The notes beneath the pieces are model-generated. The model saw only the letters and a list, made by a program, of their open reading frames with translations. It was not told where the DNA came from and ran no database searches. A stretch of 64,000 nucleotides of DNA from CALKWS01 sp051020515 (GTDB lineage: Bacteria; Actinomycetota; Actinomycetes; Actinomycetales; Beutenbergiaceae), in assembly GCF_051020515.1 (NCBI RefSeq), contig NZ_CP194857.1, forward strand, positions 3,100,001 to 3,164,000, in the 5' to 3' direction. The position numbers and the translations under genes are program-made. Below, piece after piece: positions 9,514 through 18,775 of the stretch. Position 1 is the stretch's first letter. Each line of letters begins with the position of its first letter.

Positions 9514-10558
9514 ATGACCGATCCCACCCTTGAACCGCAACCCGGCCATGTCCGCGAGGAGGTCACCGTACCGGCGCACGTCCCGATGGTGGCCCTGCTC
9601 GGTCAGCGAGATGAGGTGCTCCGTGCCGTGGAGGAGGGGTTCCCCGGCCTCGATGTGCACGTGCGCGGGAACCAGATCGCGCTCAGTGGCCCCAAGGGCG
9701 ATGTGGACCTGGCCAAGCGGCTCATCGATGAACTGACGCAGATCGCCTCCTCGGCCCAGCCGCTCACCGCCGACGCGGTGGGAGCGGGCAATCACGATCC
9801 TGACCGCCGCGACCATGGAACGCCCCGCCGAGGTGCTGACCATGAACATCCTGTCCAGCCGCGGGCGCACCATCCGGCCCAAGACGCTGGGACAGAAGCA
9901 GTACGTGGAGGCCATCGACGCCAACACGGTGGTGTTCGGGATCGGGCCGGCCGGCACCGGAAAGACCTACTTGGCGATGGCCAAGGCCGTCCAGGCGCTG
10001 CAGGCCAAGCAGGTGAACCGGATCGTGCTGACCCGGCCCGCGGTGGAGGCGGGGGAGCGGCTGGGATTCCTGCCCGGCAGCCTGAACGACAAGATCGACC
10101 CGTACCTGCGCCCGCTCTACGACGCCCTGCACGACATGCTTGACCCCGAGTCCATCCCGCGGCTGATGGCGGCCGGCACCATCGAGGTGGCGCCGCTGGC
10201 CTATATGCGTGGCCGTACGCTGAACGATGCCTTCATCATCCTGGACGAGGCCCAGAACACCTCCGCGGAGCAGATGAAGATGTTCCTGACCCGCCTGGGA
10301 TTCGGTTCCACGATCGTGGTCACCGGTGACGTCACCCAGGTGGACCTGCCCGACGGCACCCGCTCGGGACTGCACGTGGTGCAGGAGATCCTCGACGACA
10401 TCGACGACGTCGCCTTCTGCCGACTGTCCAGCAAGGACGTGGTGCGGCACCGGTTGGTGGCCGACATCATCGACGCCTACGGGCGCTATGACGAGGGCCT
10501 GCGCCGTAGCGAGATGCACCGTCGCAGCGCCCATTCCCAGGAGGGACGACGACGATGA
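9514..10558 (+). CDS. phoH: PhoH family ATPase, frameshifted in the assembly
   Basis: PhoH-like P-loop ATPase, usually encoded next to ybeY and implicated in RNA metabolism. The Walker A GPAGTGKT, Walker B FIILDEAQNT and TGDVTQVDLP are clear. The N-terminal 90 residues (MTDPTLEPQ..., a KH-like segment) are in one frame and the ATPase in the next. At about 9784 one extra G separates them; deleting it gives DAVGRAITILTAATMERPAEVL, continuous with the ATPase. The repaired length is 347 residues, normal for the family. The 3' end overlaps ybeY by ATGA. Confidence 0.92.
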
Positions 10559-11040
10559 GCACCGAGGTCGCCAACGAGTCCGCGCACGCGGTGGATGAGT
10601 CCGAGTTCGCGGCACTGGCCACCTTCGTGCTCGACGAGATGCATGTTCACCCCCAGGCCGAACTCGAGGTTCGCTTCGTCGACGCCGAGGTGATGACCGA
10701 GTTGAACGAGCGGTGGATGGACGCCACCGGGGCCACCGACGTCCTGGCCTTCCCGATGGATGAACTGCGCCCCGGTAGCCCCGGCACACCGAGTTCCGAA
10801 GGCATCCTGGGATCGGTGGTGCTGTGCCCGCAGGTGGCCATCGACCAAGCGCGCACCGCAGGACACTCCGCCGATGAGGAGATGCTTCTGCTCACCACGC
10901 ACGGGATCCTGCACCTGCTCGGCTACGACCACGCCGAGCCGGAGGAGGAGAAGGAGATGTTCGCCCTGCAGCGCCGGTTGCTGCTCACCTTCCTCGGTTC
11001 ACGGCCCACGGTTCCGGGCCGCTCCGAGCAGGGCTCATGA
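10555..11040 (+). CDS. ybeY: Endoribonuclease YbeY (rRNA maturation factor)
   Basis: A 161-residue zinc-dependent single-strand RNase involved in 16S rRNA 3' maturation and ribosome quality control. The zinc motif HGILHLLGYDH is present, as are the family segments LNERWMDATGATDVLAFP and GSVVLCPQVA. The start ATG overlaps the phoH stop (ATGA) and the gene ends with another ATGA overlap into era, so phoH-ybeY-era is a tightly coupled operon. Confidence 0.96.
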   Translation: MSTEVANESAHAVDESEFAALATFVLDEMHVHPQAELEVRFVDAEVMTELNERWMDATGATDVLAFPMDELRPGSPGTPSSEGILGSVVLCPQVAIDQARTAGHSADEEMLLLTTHGILHLLGYDHAEPEEEKEMFALQRRLLLTFLGSRPTVPGRSEQGS

Positions 11041-12002
11041 CGAAGGCGGGAGAGGAGTCCGCCCGGGCGCCTCACCAGGGGCAGGGCGGGCAGCAGGCGA
11101 GTCCCGAGTACCGGGCGGGTTTCGCCTGTGTGGTGGGACGCCCGAACGCGGGCAAGTCCACGCTCACCAACGCCCTGGTGGGGCACAAGGTGGCGATCAC
11201 CTCCGGACGTCCTCAGACCACCCGGCACACCATCCGCGGCATCGTGCACCGTGCGGACGGCCAACTGGTCCTGGTGGACACTCCGGGCCTGCACCGCCCT
11301 CGCACCCTGCTGGGGGAGCGCCTGAACGACCTGGTGATGCAGACCCTGTCGCAGGTGGATCTCATCGTCTTCTGTCTACCCGCCGATCAACCGATCGGGC
11401 CCGGGGACCGGTACATCGCCGCGCAGCTCGCCGATGCCACCACCCCGGTGGTGGCCGTGGTGACCAAGACCGACGTGGTCAGCAGGCCGGCGCTGACCGA
11501 GCACCTGCTTGCCGTGGCCGACCTCGGTTCGTGGGCCGACATCGTGCCGGTCTCAGCGCTGGCCAACCACCAGCTCGACGTGCTGACCGGTGTGCTGTTC
11601 TCCCACCTGCCGCCGTCGCCCCCGCTGTACCCGGACGGGGATCTGACCGACGAGCCCGACTCGGTGATGGTCGCCGAACTGGTTCGCGAGGCCGCCCTGG
11701 ACGGGGTGCGCGATGAGTTGCCACACTCCCTGGCCGTGGTCGTGGAGGAGATCGTGCAACGGGACCGCCCGGCCAAGGATGGTCGCGCCCTGCTGGATGT
11801 GCGGGTGAACCTGTTCGTGGAGCGGGACTCACAGAAGGGCATCGTGATCGGTGCCAAGGGTGCGCGCCTGCGCGAGGTGGGCACCCGGGCCAGGGCCGGG
11901 ATCGAGGCGCTGCTGGGTGCCGCGGTGTTCCTGGACCTACACGTGAAGGTCGCCAAGGACTGGCAGCGTGACCCCAAGCAGTTACAGCGTCTGGGCTTCT
12001 GA
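11037..12002 (+). CDS. era: GTPase Era
   Basis: A 321-residue Ras-like GTPase with a C-terminal KH domain that binds the 3' end of 16S rRNA during small-subunit assembly. Visible motifs: G1 GRPNAGKST, G3 DTPGLHRP, G4 TKTD, and the KH segment IVIGAKGARLREVGTRAR. The first 25 residues are a hydrophilic extension common in actinobacteria. The usual CBS-domain hemolysin-like gene between ybeY and era in many actinobacteria is absent here; era directly overlaps ybeY. Confidence 0.96.
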   Translation: MTKAGEESARAPHQGQGGQQASPEYRAGFACVVGRPNAGKSTLTNALVGHKVAITSGRPQTTRHTIRGIVHRADGQLVLVDTPGLHRPRTLLGERLNDLVMQTLSQVDLIVFCLPADQPIGPGDRYIAAQLADATTPVVAVVTKTDVVSRPALTEHLLAVADLGSWADIVPVSALANHQLDVLTGVLFSHLPPSPPLYPDGDLTDEPDSVMVAELVREAALDGVRDELPHSLAVVVEEIVQRDRPAKDGRALLDVRVNLFVERDSQKGIVIGAKGARLREVGTRARAGIEALLGAAVFLDLHVKVAKDWQRDPKQLQRLGF

Positions 12003-12020
12003 GTACCCGGGGGGCTCGCG

Positions 12021-13502
12021 TTGGTGGTGCGCAGGTGGCTTGCCGTGCTCGGGTTGGTGCTGATCCTGGGCACGATCGGCTCGTTGGCGGGGCCTCGCTG
12101 GCACCCGGAGCTGATCCAGGACCAGGTGGAGTCCCAGACCCGGGAGACCACCATCGGCTCCGACGTCCGCACCGACCCGGTGGGCACCTACGCCACCGCC
12201 AGCGAGGACTTCGAGGTCGATCTGGGTGAGGTCAGCGTGCCGGCACGCCTGACCTATCCCGTCGATGCCGGGCCGGACCGGCCGGGCATCCTGCTGATGC
12301 ACGGGGCCGGAACCGGTCGGGCCACCTCCTTCGCCGACCAGGCCCGCGAGCTCGCCAGCGCCGGTCTCTACGTGCTGGTGCCGGCCAAGCGGATGGACAC
12401 CTACACGGTGCGCAACCGCAACTACGTCCAGATGGCGGCCGACTACATGGTCTCCTTCGACGTACTCGCCGATTGGCCGGGAGTTGATTCCGGTCAGACG
12501 GGTATCTACGGGGAGTCCGAAGGCGCCTACATCGCCACGGTGGCCGGTGCCGCCTACGACCAGGTCAACTTCGTGGTGCTGGTCTCCGCCCCGGTGGTCC
12601 AGCCCCGTCAGCAAGTCGCATTCGCGGCCGACGTCTACCTGCGTAACACCGGCGCTCCGGGGGCACTGCTGCGGGCGATCCCACGAGCGGTGGGGATGAA
12701 CATCCCCGGCGGGGGGTTCGAGTACGCCGACTTCGACGCCAGCCCCTACCAGCAGCGCCTCGATGTGCCGGTGCTGATGGTCTACGGCACCGATGATGCC
12801 TCGATGCCGGTGGTGCAGGGGGCGGTGGTGATGCGCGACGACCTGGCGGTCGCCGGTAACGACGAGTTCACGGTGCGCTACTACGACGGCGCCAACCACG
12901 GCATCCGTTCCAACGGCGATCTGGCCCCGGGGTTCACCCGGGACCTGGCGCGCTGGACCCAGGGTCTGCCGCAGACGGCCAGCGCCGTCCCCCAGGTGGC
13001 CGGCGCCGAGCCGGAACAGCGGTACGCCGCAGCCCCGGTTGCGTCACCCCGCTGGTACGCCGATGGGGACTGGGTGATGTACACCCTGCTCGGCTCCCTC
13101 GGTCTGCTGGTGCTGGGGCCCGCGCTGTGGGCTGGGGCCCGGATCGCGCAGCGCGCGCGGGAGCCGATCATGCCCGCATCACTTGCCAGGTACGCCGCCG
13201 CGACCGCGCTGGCGGCGCTGGCGGCGCTGGTGATGTTCGTGGCCTACCTGACCCAGGTTGCCCAGTACGCCCTGAACTATCTGCGCAACGACCTCGTCGT
13301 CGTCGGAGGCTACTTCCTGGTGCTGGGCACCGGGGTGCTCGCCGCCGGGGTGCTGTACGCCTCGCTGGAGCGCACCCACCGGGCGCGCGCACTGGGTGTC
13401 TGGCGCGGGCCCGGACGCCTGGTCTGGTGGCTGGTACACCTGGGTGCGGTCTCGTTGCTGATCATCGCCGCGTACTGGGGCGTGTTCCCCTCGTTCGTGT
13501 GA
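12021..13502 (+). CDS. Membrane-anchored alpha/beta hydrolase with C-terminal transmembrane helices
   Basis: A 493-residue protein. An N-terminal hydrophobic segment (about residues 6-24) should act as a signal anchor, putting the hydrolase outside the membrane. The hydrolase domain has LLMHGAGTG (oxyanion region), the nucleophile elbow GESEG, a DD pair in YGTDDASMP and the catalytic His in ANHG. The last 140 residues contain four hydrophobic segments. Esterase or dienelactone-hydrolase-like activity is likely; the substrate is unknown. Start is TTG 12021 or GTG 12024 after a G-rich stretch. It lies 18 bases after era and may be cotranscribed. Confidence 0.75.
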   Translation: MVVRRWLAVLGLVLILGTIGSLAGPRWHPELIQDQVESQTRETTIGSDVRTDPVGTYATASEDFEVDLGEVSVPARLTYPVDAGPDRPGILLMHGAGTGRATSFADQARELASAGLYVLVPAKRMDTYTVRNRNYVQMAADYMVSFDVLADWPGVDSGQTGIYGESEGAYIATVAGAAYDQVNFVVLVSAPVVQPRQQVAFAADVYLRNTGAPGALLRAIPRAVGMNIPGGGFEYADFDASPYQQRLDVPVLMVYGTDDASMPVVQGAVVMRDDLAVAGNDEFTVRYYDGANHGIRSNGDLAPGFTRDLARWTQGLPQTASAVPQVAGAEPEQRYAAAPVASPRWYADGDWVMYTLLGSLGLLVLGPALWAGARIAQRAREPIMPASLARYAAATALAALAALVMFVAYLTQVAQYALNYLRNDLVVVGGYFLVLGTGVLAAGVLYASLERTHRARALGVWRGPGRLVWWLVHLGAVSLLIIAAYWGVFPSFV

Positions 13503-13508
13503 GCGCCG

Positions 13509-13539
13509 GACCGCCGGGCCCGGGTGCGGTCGGTAGGAT
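13509..13539 (+). promoter_or_regulatory. Hairpin plus -10 hexamer before the phosphatase gene
   Basis: GACCGC/GCGGTC (13509-13514 with 13526-13531) can form a stem around a GC palindrome and may terminate the hydrolase transcript. TAGGAT (13534-13539) directly after it is a good actinobacterial -10 for the signalling locus. Confidence 0.4.
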
Positions 13540-13569
13540 CGGGCCCAATCGAGGCAGGAGAAGGGGTGC

Positions 13570-14481
13570 GTGGTGCACACGGACTGGGGTGCGGTCACCG
13601 ACGCCGGCGGACGCCGCCGGGTCAATGAGGACGCCGTCCTTGCCGCCCCGCCCGTATTCCTGGTGGCCGACGGGATGGGCGGGCACGTCTACGGTGCCCT
13701 GGCGGCACAGTGCGTGGTGGAGGCGTTCGAGGCCTTCGCCGCCGGACTCGAGCCCGGCGCACCGGTCGAGCCGGCCCAGATCCTGGCGGTGATCGACCAC
13801 TCCCGGGACCTGATCCGCGCCGGGGTGAGGGCTGCACAGGGGGACCGGCCTGAATCGCGAGCCCGGCCCACCGGCGAGACGGGGGGACACGATGATCCTG
13901 GGTCGGGGGAGCCCCCGCTGGCCGGGTCCACCGCGGCCGGTCTGGTCCTGACCACCCAGCAGGGGGTGCCGTACTGGCTGGCGTTCAACGTGGGGGACTC
14001 GCGCATCTACCGCTACGACGAGGACGGACTCGTCCAGGTCAGCGTGGATCACTCGGTGGTGCAGGAACTGCTCGACGCCGGCGCCATCACCGCCGGTCAG
14101 GCGCGCGAGCATCCGCAACGCAACGTGATCACGCGAGCGGTGGACAGTAGCCACGATGTCGACGTCGACTTCTGGATGCTGCACGCCGGAGGGCCGCAAC
14201 GGCTCCTCCTGTGCAGCGACGGCCTCACCGAGGAACTCACACCCGATGAGGTGACCGCCTCCCTGGCCGCTCCGGGCGATGCCGAGCAGGCCTGCCGGGA
14301 CCTGGTGGAGCGGGCCACCAGAGCCGGTGCACGCGACAACGTGTCGGCGGTGGTGGTGGATCTGCTCGCCGACGGCGCCGCGCAGTCCACTGCACCCCGG
14401 TGTGGTGGACGGCGCGCATCTTCAGCTGATGCCGGCGCGGAGCTTGATGACACACTTCCACGAGCCGGTGCGATCCGATGA
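13570..14481 (+). CDS. PP2C family protein serine/threonine phosphatase
   Basis: A 303-residue metal-dependent phosphatase. PP2C motifs are visible: VNEDAVL, VADGMGGH, GSTAAGLVL, FNVGDSRIYR, VDHSVVQEL, RNVITRAV, LLCSDGLTEEL and ARDNVSAVVVD, including the metal-binding Asp residues. An insert of about 30 polar residues (RPESRARPTGETGG) sits between the second and third motifs. A GGAG-rich ribosome site precedes GTG 13570. It opens the signalling locus and overlaps the next FHA gene by ATGA; its expected role is to remove phosphates placed by the kinase at 16340. It corresponds to PrpC in PFNA-type clusters. Confidence 0.93.
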   Translation: MVHTDWGAVTDAGGRRRVNEDAVLAAPPVFLVADGMGGHVYGALAAQCVVEAFEAFAAGLEPGAPVEPAQILAVIDHSRDLIRAGVRAAQGDRPESRARPTGETGGHDDPGSGEPPLAGSTAAGLVLTTQQGVPYWLAFNVGDSRIYRYDEDGLVQVSVDHSVVQELLDAGAITAGQAREHPQRNVITRAVDSSHDVDVDFWMLHAGGPQRLLLCSDGLTEELTPDEVTASLAAPGDAEQACRDLVERATRAGARDNVSAVVVDLLADGAAQSTAPRCGGRRASSADAGAELDDTLPRAGAIR

Positions 14482-16339
14482 GAGAGGCTGATGAGGTGAT
14501 GATGAGTTCCTACCGCAGCGGGACCTGGACGGGCCTGGTCGCGCCCGGGGGACTGGCGCTGCTGGCCCCGGACTTCGCTGCCGTGACCGCCCGGTCCCTC
14601 TGGGAGGCGATGGTGGCCGAGCGCCCGCTGTCGGCGTGGCTCGAGGCGATCGCTGGGGGAAGTCTCTCCGCACTCCCGGACTTCGCGCTGGTCCGGACCG
14701 AGGGCACCCAGGTCAGGGTCCTCGTGCGGGGGCAGGTCAGTGTCGATTGCGACGGAACCGAGATCCGGGCCGAGGGGATGAGTACCTGGCGCGAGCACGT
14801 GGGTCCCCTCCCGCAGCGCCTGCGGGTCAGCGGGCCCGAGGACGGTGGCCAGGAGTGGCCGTTGGGTTCGGGTGTGGTGGCGGCAGCAGCGGTGCAGTCC
14901 GGGTCGGAGGACGCGGAGCGTTCCGCCCTCGCCGGGACGGCTGCCGCCAGTGAGGTCGACACCGACGCGCGGAAGCACACTCCGGTGGAGGGTGGGCCGG
15001 AAGAGGGGGTCCTGACCCCGGACGAGCCCGAGGGTGCGGAAGAGCCTGAGACCCCGGCTGAGGCTGAGGACGCCGGTGCGGCCGAGACGCCGGATGAGCC
15101 TGACGATGCGGCGGAGTCCGACGGAGGGACCGCGGGATCGGAGGCAGGCGGTGACCGTGGTCTGATCGACTCCCTGCCCTGGAACGTCCCGGCGATGAAG
15201 GCCGGCCAGACCTCGGAGGGCGAGGGCGGTGAGGCTTCGGCGGAGGCGGAGGTCGCCGACACCGGGGCTTCGGCGGAGGCGGAGAGCGCCGACGCTGACA
15301 GTGCCGCCGACAGCGGCGCCGATTCCGACACTGAGGCCGCCGTCCTCGAAGCCGAGGAAGACGACACGGCCGAGACGGCGGAATCCGATCGCCCGGGATC
15401 CGCCGCCGGGAGCGACCACTTCTCAGAGGCGACCGTGTTCCCCGCCCCCGCGGTCGGCGGTGGCTGCAGCACCGGCGAGCACGAGTCAGATCATTCCGAT
15501 GACGTCGCCGCCGGGGACGCCACCGGGGAGGACGTCGCCGGCGAGGCGAATGAGGACGACGGTGACCACGACGGCCACACCGTCCTTGTGGCGCATCTGC
15601 GGGAGGCCCTGAACTCGGGCGGACAGGAGGCGGTCGGGGAGGACACGGTCCTGGCCGGCGCCGGGTCACAACCCGCGCGCGTGGTGCCGGTAGTGGTGAT
15701 CTCCACCGGACAGCGGGTCGAACTTGACCGGCCCGCACTGCTCGGCCGGGCACCGGAGGCCACCCGGTTCGAGGGGCCGTCGCACCGCACCTGGTCGCTG
15801 TGCCCAGCCCGCAGCAGGACATCTCCCGCACCCACGTCGAACTGAAGCCCGAGGGTGACCACGTGGTGGTGACCGACCTGCGTTCGACCAACGGCACGGT
15901 CGTCACGCTGCCCGGTGCCGAGGCCCGCCGCCTGCATCCCGCCGAGGCGATCCCGGTGGGTGCCGGAGCGGTGATCGACCTCGGGGACGGCGTCACCGCG
16001 GAGGTCCACAACGACCAGGACGGCGGCGGGGAATCCGAACCCGTTCCCCGCGCCGGAACCGGCGAACCCGCACCCGGGCAGACCCCGGCCGCACCGGCGG
16101 CTCCGTACGGCCGGCCCGCACCCTACCGCCAGCCGAATCCGTACGGGCCAACCGGCGCGCAGGCCCAGCCCGGGCACTATGGCCAACCGCCGGCCCCCGG
16201 TTCCTCGTCCCAGCCGGGCCCGTACGGCCCACCCCCGCAGGGACCCGGGGTGCCGCCACCACCGGACCGCTACGGATCCGCCGGCGGCGCGGGGCCCGTC
16301 GTGGACCCTTACGGCCCGTACCAGGGTGGTGCACGCTAG
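14478..16339 (+). CDS. FHA domain protein, frameshifted in the assembly
   Basis: About 620 residues after repair. The first 130 residues form a conserved beta-rich region (SSYRSGTWTGLVAPGGLALL), then comes a 250-residue acidic Ala/Glu/Asp-rich linker, a C-terminal FHA domain (LLGRAPEA, ISRTHVELKPEG, LRSTNGTVV) and a tail of Pro/Tyr/Gly repeats (PYGPP type). The frame breaks near 15799-15802, where ACCTGG reads for ACCCTGG; adding one C gives HRTLVAVPSPQQDISRTHVE. FHA domains bind phosphothreonine, so this is a likely substrate or reader of the adjacent kinase. ATG codons at 14499 and 14502 are alternative starts with a closer GAGG. Confidence 0.88.
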
Positions 16340-17875
16340 GTGGCTCCGAGCCGTCCACCCTCGCAACCCCCGCAGATCCCCGGATTCACCTACGAACGAC
16401 TCCTGGGTTCGGGTGGTTTCGCCGACGTCTTCCTGTACACCCAGCAGCTACCGCGGCGTAGCGTCGCGGTGAAGGTGCTGCTCGCGCCGACCACCGACGC
16501 GGCCAGTCGTGAACAGTTCGTGGCCGAGGCCAACGTGATGGCCCAGTTGTCCGCCCATCCCTCGATCGTCACGATCTACCACGCCGACACCGCCGACGAC
16601 GGACGCCCGTACCTGATGATGGAGTACTGCCCGCGGCCGAACCTGTCGGTGCGCTACCGCACCGCGCCGCTGGGCGTGGCCGAGGCCCTGCGGATCGGGG
16701 TCCGCCTGGGTGGTGCGGTGGAGACCGCCCACCGGGCCGGCATTCTGCACCGCGATATCAAGCCGGCGAACGTGCTCACCACCGACTACGGCTGGCCGGC
16801 ACTGACCGACTTCGGCATATCCGTCGTCCAGCACGCCAGCGAGGAGTCCGAGGCGGTGGGGATGTCGATCCCGTGGTCGGCCCCGGAATTCTTCGACGAG
16901 CACGCCGAGCGCGGCACTCCCGGGGACATCTACGCCCTGGCGGCGACGGTGTACACCCTGCTCGCCGGTCGATCCCCCTTCGAACTCCGGGAGGGGAAGA
17001 ACTCCGCTCTGGACATCATCGGTCGGATCGAGCGCGATCCGCTGCCGCCGCTGCTGCGAGATGACGTCCCGCCCTCCCTGGAGCAGGTGTTGCAGCGCGG
17101 CATGGCCAAGGCACCGGAACAACGGTTCGGCACGGCCGCGGAGTTCGCCCGCGCACTCCAGCGGGTCGAACAGGAACTCCAGCTGGCTCAGACCAGCCTG
17201 GACCTGCCCGACACCTCCTGGATCCAGGTGCCCGATACCGTCGGGGAGGACCTGCGCACCCGGGTGCGCTCGGTCGTGGAGATCCCGGCCGCCCCGCGCA
17301 CCGGAGGGGACGCCGTAGACACCGAGGCAACGCGCGTGCGCACCCCCGGCGTCGTCCCGGCCGCAGACTCCGCCGGTGCCCCCGCACAAGCCGGCCGGGA
17401 CGGCCCCCCTCACGCCGGCGTCGGCCCCGACCAGGAGGCCGGCGGCAACGAGCGCCGGGGCCGCCGGCTGCGCTGGCTGACGCTTGCGGCCTCGATCCTG
17501 GTCATCCTGGTGGTCAGCGGGGTGGTCATCTACGGCGCGGTCAACGCTCCCGACGATCCCCCACCACCCACCGACCCCACTACCGCACCCCCCGATCCGC
17601 CGGTCACCGACGCCTCCCGTCCGGGACCGCCCGAGCAGCTCACCGGGCAACGCGTGGAGGGGGAGGACGAGGTCACCTTCACATGGAGGGCCCCGGAGTT
17701 CGATGCCGACCTCGCCTACGCCTGGCGCCAGGTCGGCGGCGCCGATACCGGGACCGAACGCATCACCGAGACCGAGATCACCCTCACCGACGTTCCGGAG
17801 CGGGTCTGCGTGGAAGTCGCCGCAATTTCGGTGGAGAGCTCTAGGCTGTCGGAATGGAGCGAGGCGTGCGCCTAG
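16340..17875 (+). CDS. Transmembrane Ser/Thr protein kinase with extracellular Fn3-like domain
   Basis: A 511-residue PknB-type kinase. Gly loop GSGGFADVF, catalytic K45 (VAVKV), HRDIKPAN with D139, DFG at D157 and SAPE in the activation segment show an active kinase core at about 15-280. A Pro/Ala linker leads to one transmembrane helix at about 380-402 and then an extracellular domain (425-511) with an Fn3-like pattern: VTFTWRAPEF, YAWRQV, VCVEVAAISV, WSEACA. PASTA repeats, usual in PknB, are absent. GTG 16340 starts directly after the FHA stop. The Fn3-like ectodomain matches the domain type of the giant surface protein downstream, suggesting it senses or contacts that protein (inference). 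Confidence 0.93.
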   Translation: MAPSRPPSQPPQIPGFTYERLLGSGGFADVFLYTQQLPRRSVAVKVLLAPTTDAASREQFVAEANVMAQLSAHPSIVTIYHADTADDGRPYLMMEYCPRPNLSVRYRTAPLGVAEALRIGVRLGGAVETAHRAGILHRDIKPANVLTTDYGWPALTDFGISVVQHASEESEAVGMSIPWSAPEFFDEHAERGTPGDIYALAATVYTLLAGRSPFELREGKNSALDIIGRIERDPLPPLLRDDVPPSLEQVLQRGMAKAPEQRFGTAAEFARALQRVEQELQLAQTSLDLPDTSWIQVPDTVGEDLRTRVRSVVEIPAAPRTGGDAVDTEATRVRTPGVVPAADSAGAPAQAGRDGPPHAGVGPDQEAGGNERRGRRLRWLTLAASILVILVVSGVVIYGAVNAPDDPPPPTDPTTAPPDPPVTDASRPGPPEQLTGQRVEGEDEVTFTWRAPEFDADLAYAWRQVGGADTGTERITETEITLTDVPERVCVEVAAISVESSRLSEWSEACA

Positions 17876-17899
17876 GATGGTCGGTGTTGGGGGTAGAAG

Positions 17900-18628
17900 A
17901 TGACGTTGAAGGTGGAGTTCTGCGGTGAATGGTTCGATGCCGATCGAACCAAACCGTTCACGATCGGGCGCGAGGGGGACCTGGTTGTCGATGACAACCC
18001 CTACCTGCACCGACAGTTCCTGACGATCGCCTACCAGGACGACCTGTGGTGGCTCACCAACACCGGCTCCCGCCTGTCGGCCACGGTCTCCGACTCCGAG
18101 GGCAACATGCAGGCCTGGCTCGCTCCCGGTGCCCGGCTGCCGTTGGTGTTCGCCCGCACCTCGGTGCTGTTCACCGCCGGGCCCACCACCTATGAGGTCG
18201 GCATCGTGGGGGAGACGCCCACGTTCGAGTCCTCTTCTCCCGAACGTACCCAGGTGGGGGAGACCACGATCGGCCCGGTCGCCCTGACCGAGTCGCAGAA
18301 GCTGCTCATCCTGTCCCTGGCCGAGGCGGTGCTGCGCGGCCGAGGGTCCAGCGCGTCGATCCCCACGTCGGCCCAGGCCGCCGCGAAACTGGGATGGACC
18401 ATCACGCGGTTCAACCGCAAACTGGACAACGTCTGCGACAAACTGTCCCGGCAAGGCATCCGTGGCCTGCGCGGTGGTCAGCAGAAGCTGGCGGTGAACC
18501 GGCGGGCCAGACTGGTCGAGCACGCCGTTGCCTCGCGCCTGGTGGTGGCCGGCGATCTGGACCTGCTGGAGGAGAACTACCGGCGGGCCAGCCTGGAACG
18601 GGCCGAGGAAGCCCGGACCGGTTCCTGA
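17900..18628 (+). CDS. FHA-like plus helix-turn-helix protein, candidate phospho-responsive regulator
   Basis: A 242-residue protein. Residues 1-100 look like an FHA domain (TIGREGDLVVDDNPYLHRQFLTI, then WWLTNTGSRLSATVSD). The C-terminal half contains LTESQKLLILSLAEAVL and a helix-turn-helix-like segment, SAQAAAKLGWTITRFNRKL followed by DNVCDKLSRQGIRGLRG. It has no membrane segment. I infer a DNA-binding protein whose activity depends on phosphothreonine recognition, in the spirit of EmbR, but without the EmbR domain order. It sits between the kinase and the giant surface protein, whose promoter carries three copies of a 12-base repeat. ATG 17900 follows GGGGGTAGAAG. Confidence 0.8.
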   Translation: MTLKVEFCGEWFDADRTKPFTIGREGDLVVDDNPYLHRQFLTIAYQDDLWWLTNTGSRLSATVSDSEGNMQAWLAPGARLPLVFARTSVLFTAGPTTYEVGIVGETPTFESSSPERTQVGETTIGPVALTESQKLLILSLAEAVLRGRGSSASIPTSAQAAAKLGWTITRFNRKLDNVCDKLSRQGIRGLRGGQQKLAVNRRARLVEHAVASRLVVAGDLDLLEENYRRASLERAEEARTGS

Positions 18629-18646
18629 GTCGCGGCGGCTAGGGCA

Positions 18647-18712
18647 GCCCACGTCCACCCCGATGGGCGGGTAGAACAGCCCATGTCCACGCCCACGTCC
18701 ATCCGTTAGGAT
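18647..18712 (+). promoter_or_regulatory. Promoter of the giant surface protein with three 12-base repeats
   Basis: GCCCACGTCCAC (18647-18658), GCCCATGTCCAC (18679-18690) and GCCCACGTCCAT (18691-18702) follow the pattern GCCCAYGTCCAY. Copies 2 and 3 abut each other; copy 1 is 32 bases, about three helical turns, before copy 2. A -10 hexamer TAGGAT lies at 18707-18712, so the last two copies cover the -35 region. This looks like an operator array; the FHA-HTH protein just upstream is an obvious candidate binder (inference). Confidence 0.55.
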
Positions 18713-18775
18713 TCGGACCGGGACGGGGTGTGGCCCCCGTCAGTTGTGCCGGGGGAACCGGGGAGGAGTCTGGGA

